Shown piece by piece: positions 30,010-40,404 of a stretch of DNA of 47,000 bases. A program made the position numbers and the translations under genes. The stretch covers positions 219,001 to 266,000 of the forward strand of contig CAUYUJ010007191.1 in assembly GCA_963575745.1 (NCBI GenBank). Reading direction: 5' to 3'. This DNA comes from Prorocentrum cordatum (lineage: Eukaryota; Sar; Dinophyceae; Prorocentrales; Prorocentraceae). Every line of letters begins with the position of its first letter. Positions within the stretch are counted from its first letter, which is position 1. The notes below the pieces were generated by a model. That model was not told the DNA's origin and did no database searches. It worked only from the letters and a program-made list of their open reading frames with translations.

Positions 30010-30150
30010 GTGTTCTTAGAGCCCCAAAATGTTCTAAGAACAAAAACAAGGTTCTTAGAACATAAACCCGATGTGTTAAAACAAGACGGTCCCAGCCAGC
30101 AATGTTCTGAGAGCATGTCGTGGAAACCACAAAGGGTTCTTAGAACATTG
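30010..30150. repeat. Five copies of the palindromic box GTTCTWAGAAC in 140 bp
   Basis: Boxes near 30,011, 30,031, 30,051, 30,103 and 30,136. Boxes 2 and 3 are exact reverse complements over 13 bp (ATGTTCTAAGAAC and GTTCTTAGAACAT) separated by 9 bp, and boxes 2, 3 and 5 are also self-palindromic. Confidence 0.88.
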
Positions 30151-30524
30151 CTTGGTAGGGCTATAGGCGAGCCAGGACCCTTCGCCACTGCTTGAACACA
30201 CGGGAGGAGATGAGCTGCCACAAGAGAGGTCGCCCCCCCCTCCCCCGCCACACCTGAAGCGGCCAAAGGAGCAGGACCGAACGGGAGCGGGGACAGGAGC
30301 GGTCGGCATCGAATCGAGACACTGGGCAGGGTCGGAGTCTGTGCCGAAACGCGCCGCATCGGCACGGAGACGGCATCGAACCGAATCGGCGGCACCAGGA
30401 TGCACCACAGCGGCGCGCAAGCAGACCGGGCTGCCTCGGCTCGTCTGCATCTCGGGCCGGGCCAACCGAGATCAGGATCCACTCGCATCGACCAGCGCGG
30501 CATAGACCCCGCGGGGAGGGGGGG
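30151..30524. other. No gene recognised
   Basis: Unique GC-rich sequence before the GGA tract. Confidence 0.4.
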
Positions 30525-30612
30525 CGGGGGAGGAGGAGGAGGAGGAGGAGGAGGAGGAGGAGGAGGAGGAGGAGGAGGAGGAGGAGGGAGGAGGAGGAGG
30601 AGGAGGAGAAGT
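30525..30612 (+). repeat. (GGA)n microsatellite
   Basis: Nearly pure GGA, about 85 bp. Confidence 0.96.
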
Positions 30613-31089
30613 AGTCCCTCCCCCTGCAGGCCCCCTGAAGGCGGCGCCGTCGGCGGACCGAGCCTCCACGCGGCGGCCGCCCCGATCGAGGGCATCCGCG
30701 GCCGCGTCGCTCGGTGAGCTGGTGGGTGGGTCACCGGACGGTTCGCACAGCGACGGCGCCTGGTAGCCTTGGGCGCGAGCTTCGATGATCCTCATAAGCT
30801 GTGTTGGCGCCAACATGTGTTTGTCTACCGAAGCCCCTCGATACGACGCAGACGGCGTACTGAGGGCCCGCTCAAGCTGCATGCCAACTATCGGTGGGTC
30901 TGAACGGAATAAACGTATTGGTCCAACATCGGTCCGGAGGATCGCCGGACTCTGGCTGCCAGCTGCGCTGCTGCTGCTGCTAGTGTTGCCCTGAGGGCCA
31001 GGTGGCTAATGGGGTGCCCTGCCCAGCTACCCGAATGGGCCGCCACCGACGGTGGCGAGACTTCCTCGCGGACGAGGAGGGGGGGGAGG
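30613..31089. other. No gene recognised
   Basis: Short open frames only, no domain. Confidence 0.4.
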
Positions 31090-31232
31090 CGGAGGAGGAG
31101 GAGGAGGAGGAGGAGAAGGAAGAGGAGGAGGAGGAGGAGGAGGAGGAACAAGGCGAGGAGGAGGAGGAAGGGGAGGAGGAGTAGGACTTCTTCTTCTTCT
31201 TATTATTAGTATTCTTCTTCTTCTTCGTCTTC
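31090..31232 (+). repeat. (GGA)n followed by (TTC)n
   Basis: Purine GGA tract to about 31,183, then pyrimidine TTC/ATT tract to 31,232: a purine/pyrimidine strand switch within a few bases. Confidence 0.93.
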
Positions 31233-31855
31233 TTCACGCGTCGAGACGCTTGCGCATCTCTGCAGACGGCGACCTAGGGACGGGGACGCAGTGAGGCCCC
31301 CCCCCACGCTTTCCAGCCAGCTCCACCTTGTGGAACAGCTCTGGCAGCACCTCACTGGGCATCGAAAGAAACATGCACACGCGCGCGTGTTGCATGTGCA
31401 AGCGCATGTCCCACACCTGCGTACCATGAATGAAAAGTCATTGTGTGCACACCTGTCTTGCATCAGAGTGAGGGGGCCGAACGGTCATTCACTGTCCCTG
31501 GGCGCGTGGCTGAAGTGGGGTTCCACGGTGCGGATTGTTCTTGTGGCTGTTGTGACTGTGGTTGTGAGTGTGGTTGTCGTTGTCGTTGTTGTTGCTGTGG
31601 CTGTTGCTGCTGTTGTTGTTGGCTACTCTCTCTCGTGATCAATCCTCCCCCCTCACCCTTGTCCCTTCCTTCCATCCGTCCTCTCTGCCGCTGCGTGCTG
31701 GGCTGCAGGTAAGAAAAAACTTACCCCCAAGGGGGGGGGCACGATCGAAGACGAAGAGGGCGAGTATCCACGGTTTGGGTTTTACGTGTTGAATTGCGCG
31801 CTAGCGGATAGGAGTGAACAGTCTTAAACTGATGGTTGGTGTTGTTGCTGTTGCT

Positions 31856-31856
<1 letters not shown>
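31233..31856. other. No gene recognised; TTG/TGT-rich at 31,530-31,625
   Basis: A run of GTTGTTGTTG and GTGGCTGTTG words at 31,545-31,625. Otherwise unique. Confidence 0.4.
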
Positions 31857-31911
<55 letters not shown>

Positions 31912-31950
31912 CGTCGTAGTCGTAGTCGTCGTAGTCGTCGTAGTCGTCGT

Positions 31951-32025
<75 letters not shown>

Positions 32026-32062
32026 CGCAGTAGCTGTAGCTGTCGTAGTAGTAGTGGTAGTC

Positions 32063-32096
<34 letters not shown>

Positions 32097-32190
32097 CAGG
32101 AGTAGTCGTAATAGTAGTAGTAGTAGTAGTCGTCGTCTTCGTCGTAGTAGTGGTAGCAGCAGTAGTCGTAGCAGCAGCTGCAGTAGTAGC

Positions 32191-32257
<67 letters not shown>

Positions 32258-32326
32258 CTAGTACTAGTACTAGTAGTAGTAGTAGCAGTAGTAGTAGTAG
32301 CTGGAGTAGTCGTAGTAGTCGTAGTC

Positions 32327-32366
<40 letters not shown>

Positions 32367-32395
32367 AAGTAGTCGTAGTAGTAGTAGTAGTAGTC

Positions 32396-32437
<42 letters not shown>

Positions 32438-32444
32438 CTCGTCA

Positions 32445-32480
<36 letters not shown>

Positions 32481-32698
32481 TAGTAGTCAAAGTAGTAGTA
32501 GTCATAGTAGTAGTAGTAGTAGTAGCAGTAGTTGTAGTAGTAGTTGTAGTAGTAGTAGTAGTAGTAGTAGTAAAAGTAAAAGTAGTCGTCGTCGTCGTCG
32601 CAGTAGTAGTAGCAGTAGTAGTAGTGGTAGCAGTAATAGTAGTAGTAGCAGTAGTAGTAGTAGTAGTAGTACAAATAGTAGTAGTAGTAGTAGTAGTA

Positions 32699-32751
<53 letters not shown>

Positions 32752-32810
32752 AGTAGCAGTAGTAGTAGCAGTGGTAGTAGTAGTGGTAGTAGTAGTAGTA
32801 GTACTAGTAC

Positions 32811-32844
<34 letters not shown>

Positions 32845-32870
32845 CGCAGTAGTCGTAGTAGTCGTTGTCG
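31857..32870 (+). repeat. (AGT)n array of about 1 kb with CGT blocks
   Basis: Almost continuous AGT triplets with interspersed CGT, AGC and AGG; a pure CGT block lies at 32,700-32,750. One plus-strand frame is all TAG. The other frames give poly-S, poly-V, poly-T and poly-Y peptides that are not credible genes. Confidence 0.98.
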
Positions 32871-33065
32871 TTGTCGTTGTCGTTGTTGTTGTTGTTGTTG
32901 TGGGTGTAGTGGTTGTTGTTGGCGGTGGTGGTGTCGTTGCTGCTGTTGGGTGTTGTTGTTGTGGGTGTAAGTGCTGGTGTTGTTGATGTTGTTGTTGTTG
33001 CTGTTGCTGTTTCGGTCGTTGTTGCTGCTGTTATTGTTGCTTGGTGCTTGTTACTTGTTGTCGTC
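32871..33065 (+). repeat. (GTT)n-rich degenerate triplet tract
   Basis: TGTCGTTGT then TTGTTGTTG and TGCTGTTGCTG words continue the triplet periodicity of the AGT array. Confidence 0.85.
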
Positions 33066-33089
33066 GTCCTTGCCCGCAGCCCGCCCCGC

Positions 33090-33222
33090 GCCCCGCCCGC
33101 GACCCACCCGCGACCCAGCCCTGACCCACCCCGCGACCCACCCGCGACCCATCCGCGACCCACCCGCGACCCATCCGCGACTCGCTCACGACCCACCCGC
33201 GACCCATCCGCGACCTTGCCCG
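33090..33222 (+). repeat. 11-bp minisatellite (CCCGCGACCCA)n
   Basis: About 12 units with A/T changes at one position (CACCCGCGACC versus CATCCGCGACC) and occasional CTCA variants. Confidence 0.93.
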
Positions 33223-34190
33223 CGCCCGCCGCCTCACTGTTATCCGCAACTGCGATGTACTACATGCATTCGCAAATGTGGCTCTGACACAGAGTTGAGT
33301 GTCCTCTGGCCCCTCGTGGTCCTCAGCATCGAATGCCTGCAGATTGAAGATTGGAATCCTCGTGCGGGCCCGGGGCCCTTGATTGCCAGGCGTTTCCAGG
33401 CGCTCCTGGGGCGTGTCTCGTGATTTTCTTGGAGGCCTGATGACAGCGGCTGTGCATCCAGACCTGCGAATGGTCTCAGTTGCCCGTCTTAGTGCTATCG
33501 TGGGGATCTCTTGGGCAAATTTGGAGGTTCTGGGGGTCGGCACTGGTTTTTCTTTGTGACCATGTTACCACGTGTTCTGTCCCAGGAGCGTTCAAGACAG
33601 CCAAGAGGCTCTTAATATAGCTGCAAGAACCCGAATAGGCTGCCAAGAGACCCCTACAAGGCACTGCGAGAAGACACAAGAGGCCCCCAGAACGGGCTCC
33701 AAGAGGCCCTGTGGGCCCATCTCTCCAGGCACGGCGGCGGGATTTCCCGATTGCGAATACGCCAAGCAACTGGCAAGCTCACCTAAGCACCCATGGCTTA
33801 ATAAAAACACTAGGAAACTGCATTGGACAAGCATGCCCAGACCGATTTGAAATCACATGGGCTTGGGACAATGAAGCGCAACAGCTGGACCTGGGAAAAT
33901 GATGCATGCATTATGCGTTAAAGGAAGGAGTTGATCAATCACGTCTACAAGCAAAGTGCTGAAACACCATCGTTTTCGGAGCCGTGACATCGCAATCTGC
34001 TTGAGGTTCGCATCCGACCTTCACGCTTCCAAGACGCCCCACGCGAAACAGCCACACCTCAGTGAACTCTAATCCCACAGGCGCGTATTTGCGAAACATT
34101 CCTCGACCTTCCGAAAACTGGTCCTCCCTACATCCCAAGAACCAGGCGAACCATCGCCAGACTCATCATGCAGAACACCCTCCCATAACC
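33223..34190. other. No gene recognised; weak array-like words at 33,570-33,720
   Basis: CCAAGAGGCTC, CCAAGAGACCCC and CCAAGAGGCCC at irregular spacing may be a remnant of the 10/11-bp arrays. The rest is unique. Confidence 0.4.
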
Positions 34191-34194
34191 ACCC

Positions 34195-34405
34195 CCCTTT
34201 GCGCCAGGGGGGGGGGAGGGGTCCAACCCCCCCAACCCCTGGCGCCAATCGTCGTCGTCGTCGTCGTCGTCGTGCTCGTCTTGTAGGAGGGGGGTCGTCG
34301 TGGTCGTGGTAATGGTGGTGGTGGTCGTCGTCGTCCCCTCCCCTTGCGCGAGGGGGGAAGGGATTGAACCCCTCCCCCTGCGCGAGGGAGGGGGGGTCTT
34401 TTCCA
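34195..34405. repeat. C/G-run hairpins around (CGT)n and (GGT)n
   Basis: CCCCTCCCCTTGCGCGAGGGG near 34,337 and CCCCTCCCCCTGCGCGAGGG near 34,370 are near-identical short inverted repeats. (CGT)n at 34,250-34,275 lies between them and a G10 run. Confidence 0.65.
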
Positions 34406-34589
34406 GGGGGGGGGATCCCACTAGCTTCTGGACGTCCTGGATGCTTTGGGCAGTGGTCTGGGTCCGGTTTGAAGCCTCCCCCCCTCAAACGACCACAGAA
34501 CGTACTCTTTTTCAGGTCCCTTCGAGTTCTCTGTGTCGGGGATTCTCATACTCCTCGAGGGGCCAGCAGGACCAAGAGACGGATTTCCT

Positions 34590-35215
34590 GGGGCTCACCG
34601 TGGGACTCCTGGGGCTTCTCGCGAAAGTTTCCAGAGAGGCCAGACAGCCCCGAGACAGGCTAAAAGGGTCTCAAGAGTGCCCCAAGAGGATCTCAAGGGG
34701 GCCCCAGGAGGGCCCCGAGACGGCCGGAGAGCGCTCCAATGGCGCATAAGACGACCTCCCCAAGAGGCACGCGAGACGTCCCAAGAGTGCCAAAGAGGTC
34801 CCCGAAGAAGGAACTCAGAGGCCATCATCATTGATTTCCCGTAGGTGTTTGGTGAATGTAACGTTCGCGCTTTTTCTGGTCGCCAGCACTCCAAAGACGA
34901 CCCGCGAGGCCCACAAGACGGCAGAGGAGGCCCCTGAGAGAATCCCAAGACGGCCCAAAAAGGCCGCACGACGGCACACGAGGGAGTCGAGACGGCCCCA
35001 GAGGTCTTCAAAAGCGCTCCAAGGGGGAAAGCGGAAGGGACTGGTAGCCGTTAGCCCAAACATTGCCCGAAGATCCCCAACATGCCCCCAAGAGCCCTCA
35101 TGAAGCGCCAAAGATGCCCCGACGAGGTTTCCAAAATCACTCCCAGAGGCCCTCCAGTGGTCCCAAGAGCCCCCCTGAGACGCTCCCGAGAAGCTTCACA
35201 AGATACATCAACAGG
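34590..35215 (-). repeat. Degenerate 10/11-bp array, array 5
   Basis: CCCAAGAGG / CCCGAGACGGCC units with a spacer at 34,818-34,890 (TTGATTTCCCGTAGGTGTT, GCGCTTTTTCTGGTCGCC) homologous to the spacers of arrays 4a and 4b. Confidence 0.82.
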
Positions 35216-35404
35216 CATCCAAGAGACCTCTGGCACGAATGTCACTAGGTACACATAGAAGCATAAGCGCACACGTCCCTCTAGGCAAATACATATGGCG
35301 CGCACACTCGTTTTCTACACGGGCATGTTGAAACGCCTAGGCGTACACGTGTTTGTGGGCATGCGGCGGCATGTCTACCCGCACAAAAGGCATGAGCGTA
35401 CACC
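35216..35404. other. Unique spacer, no gene
   Basis: No feature recognised. Confidence 0.3.
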
Positions 35405-35409
35405 AACAG

Positions 35410-35441
<32 letters not shown>

Positions 35442-35571
35442 GCGCACACCTTTTGGCGTCGCGGCCACGCGCGCAGCGACGCGGCGGAGTCAGTCAGCTA
35501 GGAGCCTGGAGAGTGCCGCCGAGGCCTCAGAAGACACGGGCACATGCGCGCGCACACACACACACACACAG
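35405..35571 (+). repeat. (CA)n dinucleotide repeats, two tracts
   Basis: Tracts at about 35,409-35,440 and 35,553-35,570, the rare dinucleotide repeats of this window. Confidence 0.85.
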
Positions 35572-36011
35572 ACTCGCGCGCCGATGCACCTGACCATGCG
35601 ATTGCGTGCAGAGAAACTCGCAGGTGCGTGTGATAGTGACGCATGTGGTCATGCGACGCACGACCACGTGTGTTTGACCCATATTGCCTTAAATTCAAGA
35701 TGGCTATTAACACGTTTGGGTCGTATAACCCTGTCGGCGCAATGTACACGAGTCATACACTGAATTCCAGCTTCGGATGGCAACAGCATGCTTAAGATGT
35801 CGCTTGGCTGAATTATGGCGGAACACCAAAGCACGACATCACGCACAACATCCCATCATCTGAAGCATCGCATGGGGTGGGCCCTGGCAGCGTGAAACTC
35901 GTTTTTTTTTACATCTTGTGATACGTGAGAGGAAGCTCGGAACGGCACGCGCTCGGGCATGAGTAAAGAGAGAAATGACCCAGGCAAAAACAAATTTCCA
36001 ATATCAGGAGT
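35572..36011. other. No gene recognised
   Basis: Unique, moderate GC; a T9 run near 35,902. Confidence 0.4.
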
Positions 36012-36205
36012 CGACCGCGAGCGAGGGGGGGACGTGAGAAGGAGAAGGCCCTCTCAGAAGGCGGCGGGGCTTCCCAGAAGCCCTGGCGCCTTCTGAGAAG
36101 TTTTCTGTGTCTTCGCGCAGACAACTTCTCAAAGGCCGGGGGACTCCCGAGCCTTCTGCGAAAGTCTTCTCCTTCTCAATTCCCCCCTGGGCTGGTCGTC
36201 GAAGC
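36012..36205 (+). repeat. CTTCTGAGAAG-rich dispersed repeat, copy 1
   Basis: Homologous in reverse orientation to 40,030-40,243. Shared words are GCGAGCGAGG, CTCAGAAGGCGGCGGG, CAGAAGCCCT and GCGCCTTCTGAGAAG. Internally it repeats the near-palindrome CTTCTSAGAAG. Confidence 0.8.
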
Positions 36206-36306
36206 AGGGTGCATTGCGTCCCCTCGCGCCCGCACCTTTTTGCAGGTCTCGGGCGAGACATGCAGAGACGCGGGCATCTGGAGTAGAACCTCACGCGGGC
36301 CGAAGG

Positions 36307-36340
<34 letters not shown>

Positions 36341-36479
36341 CGAAAGAGAGACGGCTCGCATAACAAGCAGATGGGGAGCAAAGGCGGGAATGAGGGGCAC
36401 GAGGTAGCAGACAGTGGGGAAGGAGAGAAGGAGGATGACAAATAATGAGGCAAATAGGAAAATCACCAATTGTTTCACT
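36206..36479. other. No gene recognised; (GA)n at 36,309-36,337
   Basis: About 29 bp of pure GA, otherwise unique. Confidence 0.6.
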
Positions 36480-37040
36480 CGTGTTCTGGTCGCCAACATA
36501 CGGGTGACACGTGTCACCCCGAAAACCATGTGAGTACAACCAATCGTTTCACTCGTAATTTGGGCGTCAACATGGTGTCATACGGTGTGAAACAGCATAT
36601 GACACGTGCCACCCCGAAAACCGTGTGAGAAAAACTATTTGTTTCACGAAAATTCTGGACGCCAACATGGGGCCATACAATGAGACACAACACACGGGGG
36701 ACACGTATCACCCCGAAAACCGCGTGAGAAAACAATTGTTTCAACCGTAATCTTGACGCCAACAAGGGGCCATACAATGTGAAACAACACACGGGTGACA
36801 CGTGTCACCGCGGAAACTGTGTGAGAAAAACCACTTGTTTCACTCAAATTCTGGACGCCAACATGGGGCCATAAAGTGTGAAGTGGCACACGTGTGACAC
36901 GTGTCACCCCGAAAGCCGCGTGAGCACAACCAATCGTTTCACTCGCAATTTGGGCGTCAACATGGTGTCATACTGTGTGAAAAAACACATGGGTAACACG
37001 TGTTACTACGAAAACCGTGCGAGAAAAACCATTTTTCACT
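36480..37040 (+). repeat. 98-bp tandem satellite with a CACGTG-centred palindrome, 6 copies
   Basis: Palindrome centres at about 36,510, 36,605, 36,704, 36,801, 36,900 and 36,999 (steps 95-99 bp). Copy 1 has the perfect 18-mer GGGTGACACGTGTCACCC. Units also carry CCCCGAAAACCGTGTGAG, TTGTTTCACTCG and CGCCAACATGGGGCCATAC. Confidence 0.92.
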
Positions 37041-37047
37041 CGTATTG

Positions 37048-37285
37048 GAGTCCAGGGCCCAGGATTCGTGGGCCCTAGACTCCAAGGCCCAGGATTCCTG
37101 GGCCCTGGACTCGAAATCCCAGGACTTGTGGGCCCTAAACGCCAGGGCCCAGGACTCCTGGGCCCTGGACCCCTGTCCCAGCTGACGTTGATATTGGGGG
37201 TCCAGGACCCAGGGCTCCTGAGCCCTTCGCTCGATAGGCGCAGGACTCCTGGGCCCTAGATCCTAGATCCCGTGGCCCAGGACTA
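37048..37285 (+). repeat. 30-bp GGGCCC satellite, about 7 units
   Basis: CAGGAYTC words begin at 37,060, 37,090, 37,120 and 37,150 in exact 30-bp steps; the phase is kept at 37,211, then drifts (37,242, 37,279). Unit cores such as GGCCCAGGACTCCTGGGCC are perfect inverted repeats about a single base. Confidence 0.93.
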
Positions 37286-37316
37286 CCAGAGGAGGGTTGG
37301 AAAAAGAACGGCACGG

Positions 37317-37965
37317 ACAACGAAACGAACGCCCGGAACTACGGCCGGGGCTGCGGCACGGGCTGGGGCCCAGGCTGAAGACCAGGCCAGGAGCGCAACA
37401 AAAATAATGGGGGGCGAAACAACGGAACGGAAAACGAAACGAACGCCCGGGAACAGTGCCAGGGCGAGGGGCGAGATTCGGGCTAAGGCTCTCGCCCAAC
37501 GAAACGAACAACGAAACGAAACGAACAACGAAACGAACGCCCATCACTACGGCTAGGGCTACGGCAGAGGCTGGGGACCAGGCTGGAGATTAGGCCAGGC
37601 GTGCAACAACACAGCGCGAAAAAACAAACGAAATAGCATCGGGCCATCGAAAACGAATACCACCATTACCAACAAAACGAACAACAAAACGAAAATCAAA
37701 CATGAATCGAGATTCCTATCAAGCGGAATCACAAAATGGAAGGACACCGACAGCGCGAAACAAAATTGACAACGAAACGAACCGTGGAATGAACGGGGCA
37801 AACAAAACGAAAAACGAAACGCAAACTTGGAAACGCACCAACACAGAACGAACAACGAAGCGCGCGCCCTCCAAAAACGTTTAAAATCCAAACGCGTTTA
37901 AAACAAACACGAACAACACAACGGAACAACAACGAACAACGACACGAAAAACACAACGAGGGCAA
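37317..37965 (+). repeat. ACGAA-rich repeat with a 208-bp duplicated segment
   Basis: CGAAACGAACGCCC occurs at 37,321, 37,435 and 37,529. 37,321-37,400 and 37,529-37,608 match (GGCTRGGGCT, GGCTGGGGMCCAGGCTG). It then becomes A-rich AACGA/AACAA words to about 37,965. Confidence 0.8.
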
Positions 37966-38004
37966 AACCCAAGCTAACCGTCGTTGAGGTGAGGTCGGTC
38001 CGTG

Positions 38005-38343
38005 ACATCCATCATCGTCATCATCATCATCAGCAGCATCATCACCATCACCAGGATCATCATCAGCATCATCATCGTCATCATGATTGCCTTCGTCATC
38101 ATCGTCATCATCGTCACCACCATCAGCATCATGATTATCACCACCACCACCATCATCACCACCACCATCACCAGTATCATCGTCATCATCGTCATCGTCA
38201 TCATCATCATCACCAGCATCATCGTCGTCATCAGCATCAGCATCAGCACCAGCACCAGCATCCACATCCGCATCAGCATGAGCATGAGCATCAGCGTCAG
38301 CATCATCAAATTATCATATATCATTATCAGCATCATCAATATC
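38005..38343 (+). repeat. (CAT)n microsatellite
   Basis: About 340 bp of CAT triplets with CAC, CAG and CGT interruptions. Confidence 0.96.
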
Positions 38344-38941
38344 ACGTGAGCCCCTCTTTTCGTGACAGACGATTCAGATGGTGTATGGCGTGTCGGAGCT
38401 TCGCTTCAACGCCCAGCGTCATTAGGCCAAGAGGATTGAGCAGACCAGCGCTGGGCAGGAAACTCATGAGGCTCGGGCTCGACAGAAAGAAGTCCCATCC
38501 CACTCCGTGAAGTGATCTGGCAGAGGGCTTTGGCCCGCGCCGTGCGACATGGAGTGCCATACGCACTGCGGTGGGTGGTCTTACGCAACATTCCTGGCGG
38601 CCTGCCACTATTTTGCGAGCCAGCGGCACGCAGATGTGCACAAGCTGGTCGGGTGAAATTCAGCGGACATCGCCTTACATTTCCCTGAGGGATCGAACCC
38701 GTCGCGAAACGGTCACAAACGGGAGACATCCCCCGGACAACCATAAGCGGCTGCAGACGCCACAGCTGGCGCTGCGAGCTGGTACAACCCGCACCAGGAA
38801 CCTACGCTCCACCACCAAGGCGCAGCCCTGACACATATTCGGCACCACCCCCTCCACACCCGTTCTCTTACGTGTGAGGCATCTGACAGCCGCATGCCAT
38901 CACCCCCCTCCCTTGGGACCTCCACACGGACGTGGAAAACA
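38344..38941. other. No gene recognised
   Basis: Unique sequence with open frames of about 100 codons on both strands, none with recognisable features. Confidence 0.4.
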
Positions 38942-39020
38942 ATTGTTCGACACCTGCCCCTCCGCGCATGTTCGACACCTGCCCCTCCGCGCTCCTACTC
39001 TTCGCATGTTCGACACCCTC
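38942..39020 (+). repeat. 25-bp tandem repeat, 2-3 copies
   Basis: TGTTCGACACCTGCCCCTCC at 38,944 and 38,969, a diverged third at 39,007. Confidence 0.85.
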
Positions 39021-39114
39021 CTGCCTTGGAGCCTTCACACGTGGAGAACACCTGCCAAGTGCGTGCATGCCATACGCACTTTCGGCACCCCGCCTCAGAC
39101 ATCTTCGTCTGTCC

Positions 39115-39420
39115 TCCTCATCCTCCTCCTCCTCCTCCTCCTCCTCCTCCTCCTCCTCCTCCTCCTCCCCTCCTCCACCTCCTCCTGTTCTGTCTTCCTC
39201 CTTCCCCTCCTCCACCTCCTCCTGTTCTGTCTTCCTCCTCCTCCCCTCCTCCACCTCCTCCTGTTCTGTTATGTCTTCCCCTCCTTCCTCCTCCTCCCCT
39301 CCTCCACTTCCTCCTGTTCTGTCTTCCTCCTCCTCCCCTCCTCCATCTCCTCCACCTCCTCCACTCCTCCACCTCCTCCTGGTTTGTATTCTTCCTTCCC
39401 CTCTCCTCGTGCTCATGCTG
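39115..39420 (+). repeat. (CTC)n and derived CTGTTCTGTCTTCCTCC minisatellite
   Basis: Pure CTC to about 39,170, then units of roughly 39-50 bp containing CACCTCCTCCTGTTCTGTCT. Confidence 0.93.
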
Positions 39421-39479
39421 TCCTCCTCCCCAGTCCTCTTCAGAGACCCAGGTGCGGACCAACGCCCCGGGAGCGAGGC

Positions 39480-39605
39480 AGGACGACGAGGACGACCAGG
39501 ACGGCGGCGGCGACGACGACGACGGCGACGACGAGGACGACAGCGGCTGCGCCGACGGTGACGACAAACATACGACGACGAGGCACAACCACGACGACGC
39601 CCACC

Positions 39606-39688
<83 letters not shown>

Positions 39689-39955
39689 TGCGACGGCGGC
39701 GATGGCGACAACGACCACCACCACGACGATCACCACCACGACGACGACGCGGATGACGGCGGCGAGGGTGACGACGACGACGGATACGACCACCTCGACG
39801 ACCACCGCCATGGCGAGGACAAGGACGAGGGTGGTGGTGGCGGCGGTGACGACGGAGACGACGACGAGCACCAGTAAGGCGATGACCACTACGACGACGA
39901 CAACGATGACCACTACGACGACGATGATCACGACAGCAACGGCGGCGGTCCAGGG
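39480..39955 (+). repeat. (GAC)n microsatellite with GGC and CAC variants
   Basis: Pure GAC at 39,605-39,690 within a longer degenerate GAC/GAT tract. Confidence 0.95.
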
Positions 39956-40029
39956 AGGGCCGATAAGTCCGACCTCGGGAGGGTGGAGGAGCAAAGCCTT
40001 CTGTAGAGGAGAATAGTCTTGGTGCCAGC

Positions 40030-40243
40030 CATGTGTAGGCGGCGAGCGAAGGGGAAAGCGAGAAGGGGCGGGCATTATCAGAAGGTTCGGAAGTCCTCCC
40101 CGCCTCCTGAGAAGGGATGTAAGCCTCCCCCGAAGACGGACACAACACTTCTGAGACGGCGCGAGGGCTCCTGAGAAGTCCCGCCGCCTTCTGAGAAGGT
40201 CCTCTTCCTTCTCGCGTCCCCCGCCCCTCGCTCGCAGCTGAAG
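40030..40243 (-). repeat. CTTCTGAGAAG-rich dispersed repeat, copy 2 (inverted)
   Basis: Reverse complement of the family at 36,012-36,205; ends in CGCCCCTCGCTCGC. Confidence 0.8.
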
Positions 40244-40404
40244 GTGGCGCACGCGATGTGTTGCGACCTCTGTGGTGCCAGCTGCGCGGCGCGAGCTGTG
40301 TGGTGCGCACCCCACGAACGGGGCGCCCCACGAGGCGCCCCCGGACGGGCACCACACGGAACTCCGCCACCACTCACCGAGCGGACAGGGCGCCCACAAC
40401 CTCC
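40244..40404. other. Unique GC-rich spacer
   Basis: Contains GGGGCGCCCCACGAGGCGCC self-complementary words. No gene. Confidence 0.35.

Noticed and set aside
31801-32986. Poly-Ser, poly-Val, poly-Thr and poly-Tyr open frames
   Set aside because: Translations of the AGT triplet array only.
36480-37040. CRISPR or terminator array based on regular palindromes
   Set aside because: The whole 98-bp unit is repeated, not just the palindrome, so it is a satellite.
37048-37285. CRISPR-like array
   Set aside because: 30-bp units are contiguous with no unique spacers, and the context is eukaryotic with no cas genes.
38680-38720. tRNA-like B-box (GGATCGAACCC)
   Set aside because: No matching A-box or acceptor/anticodon stems at the right spacing.
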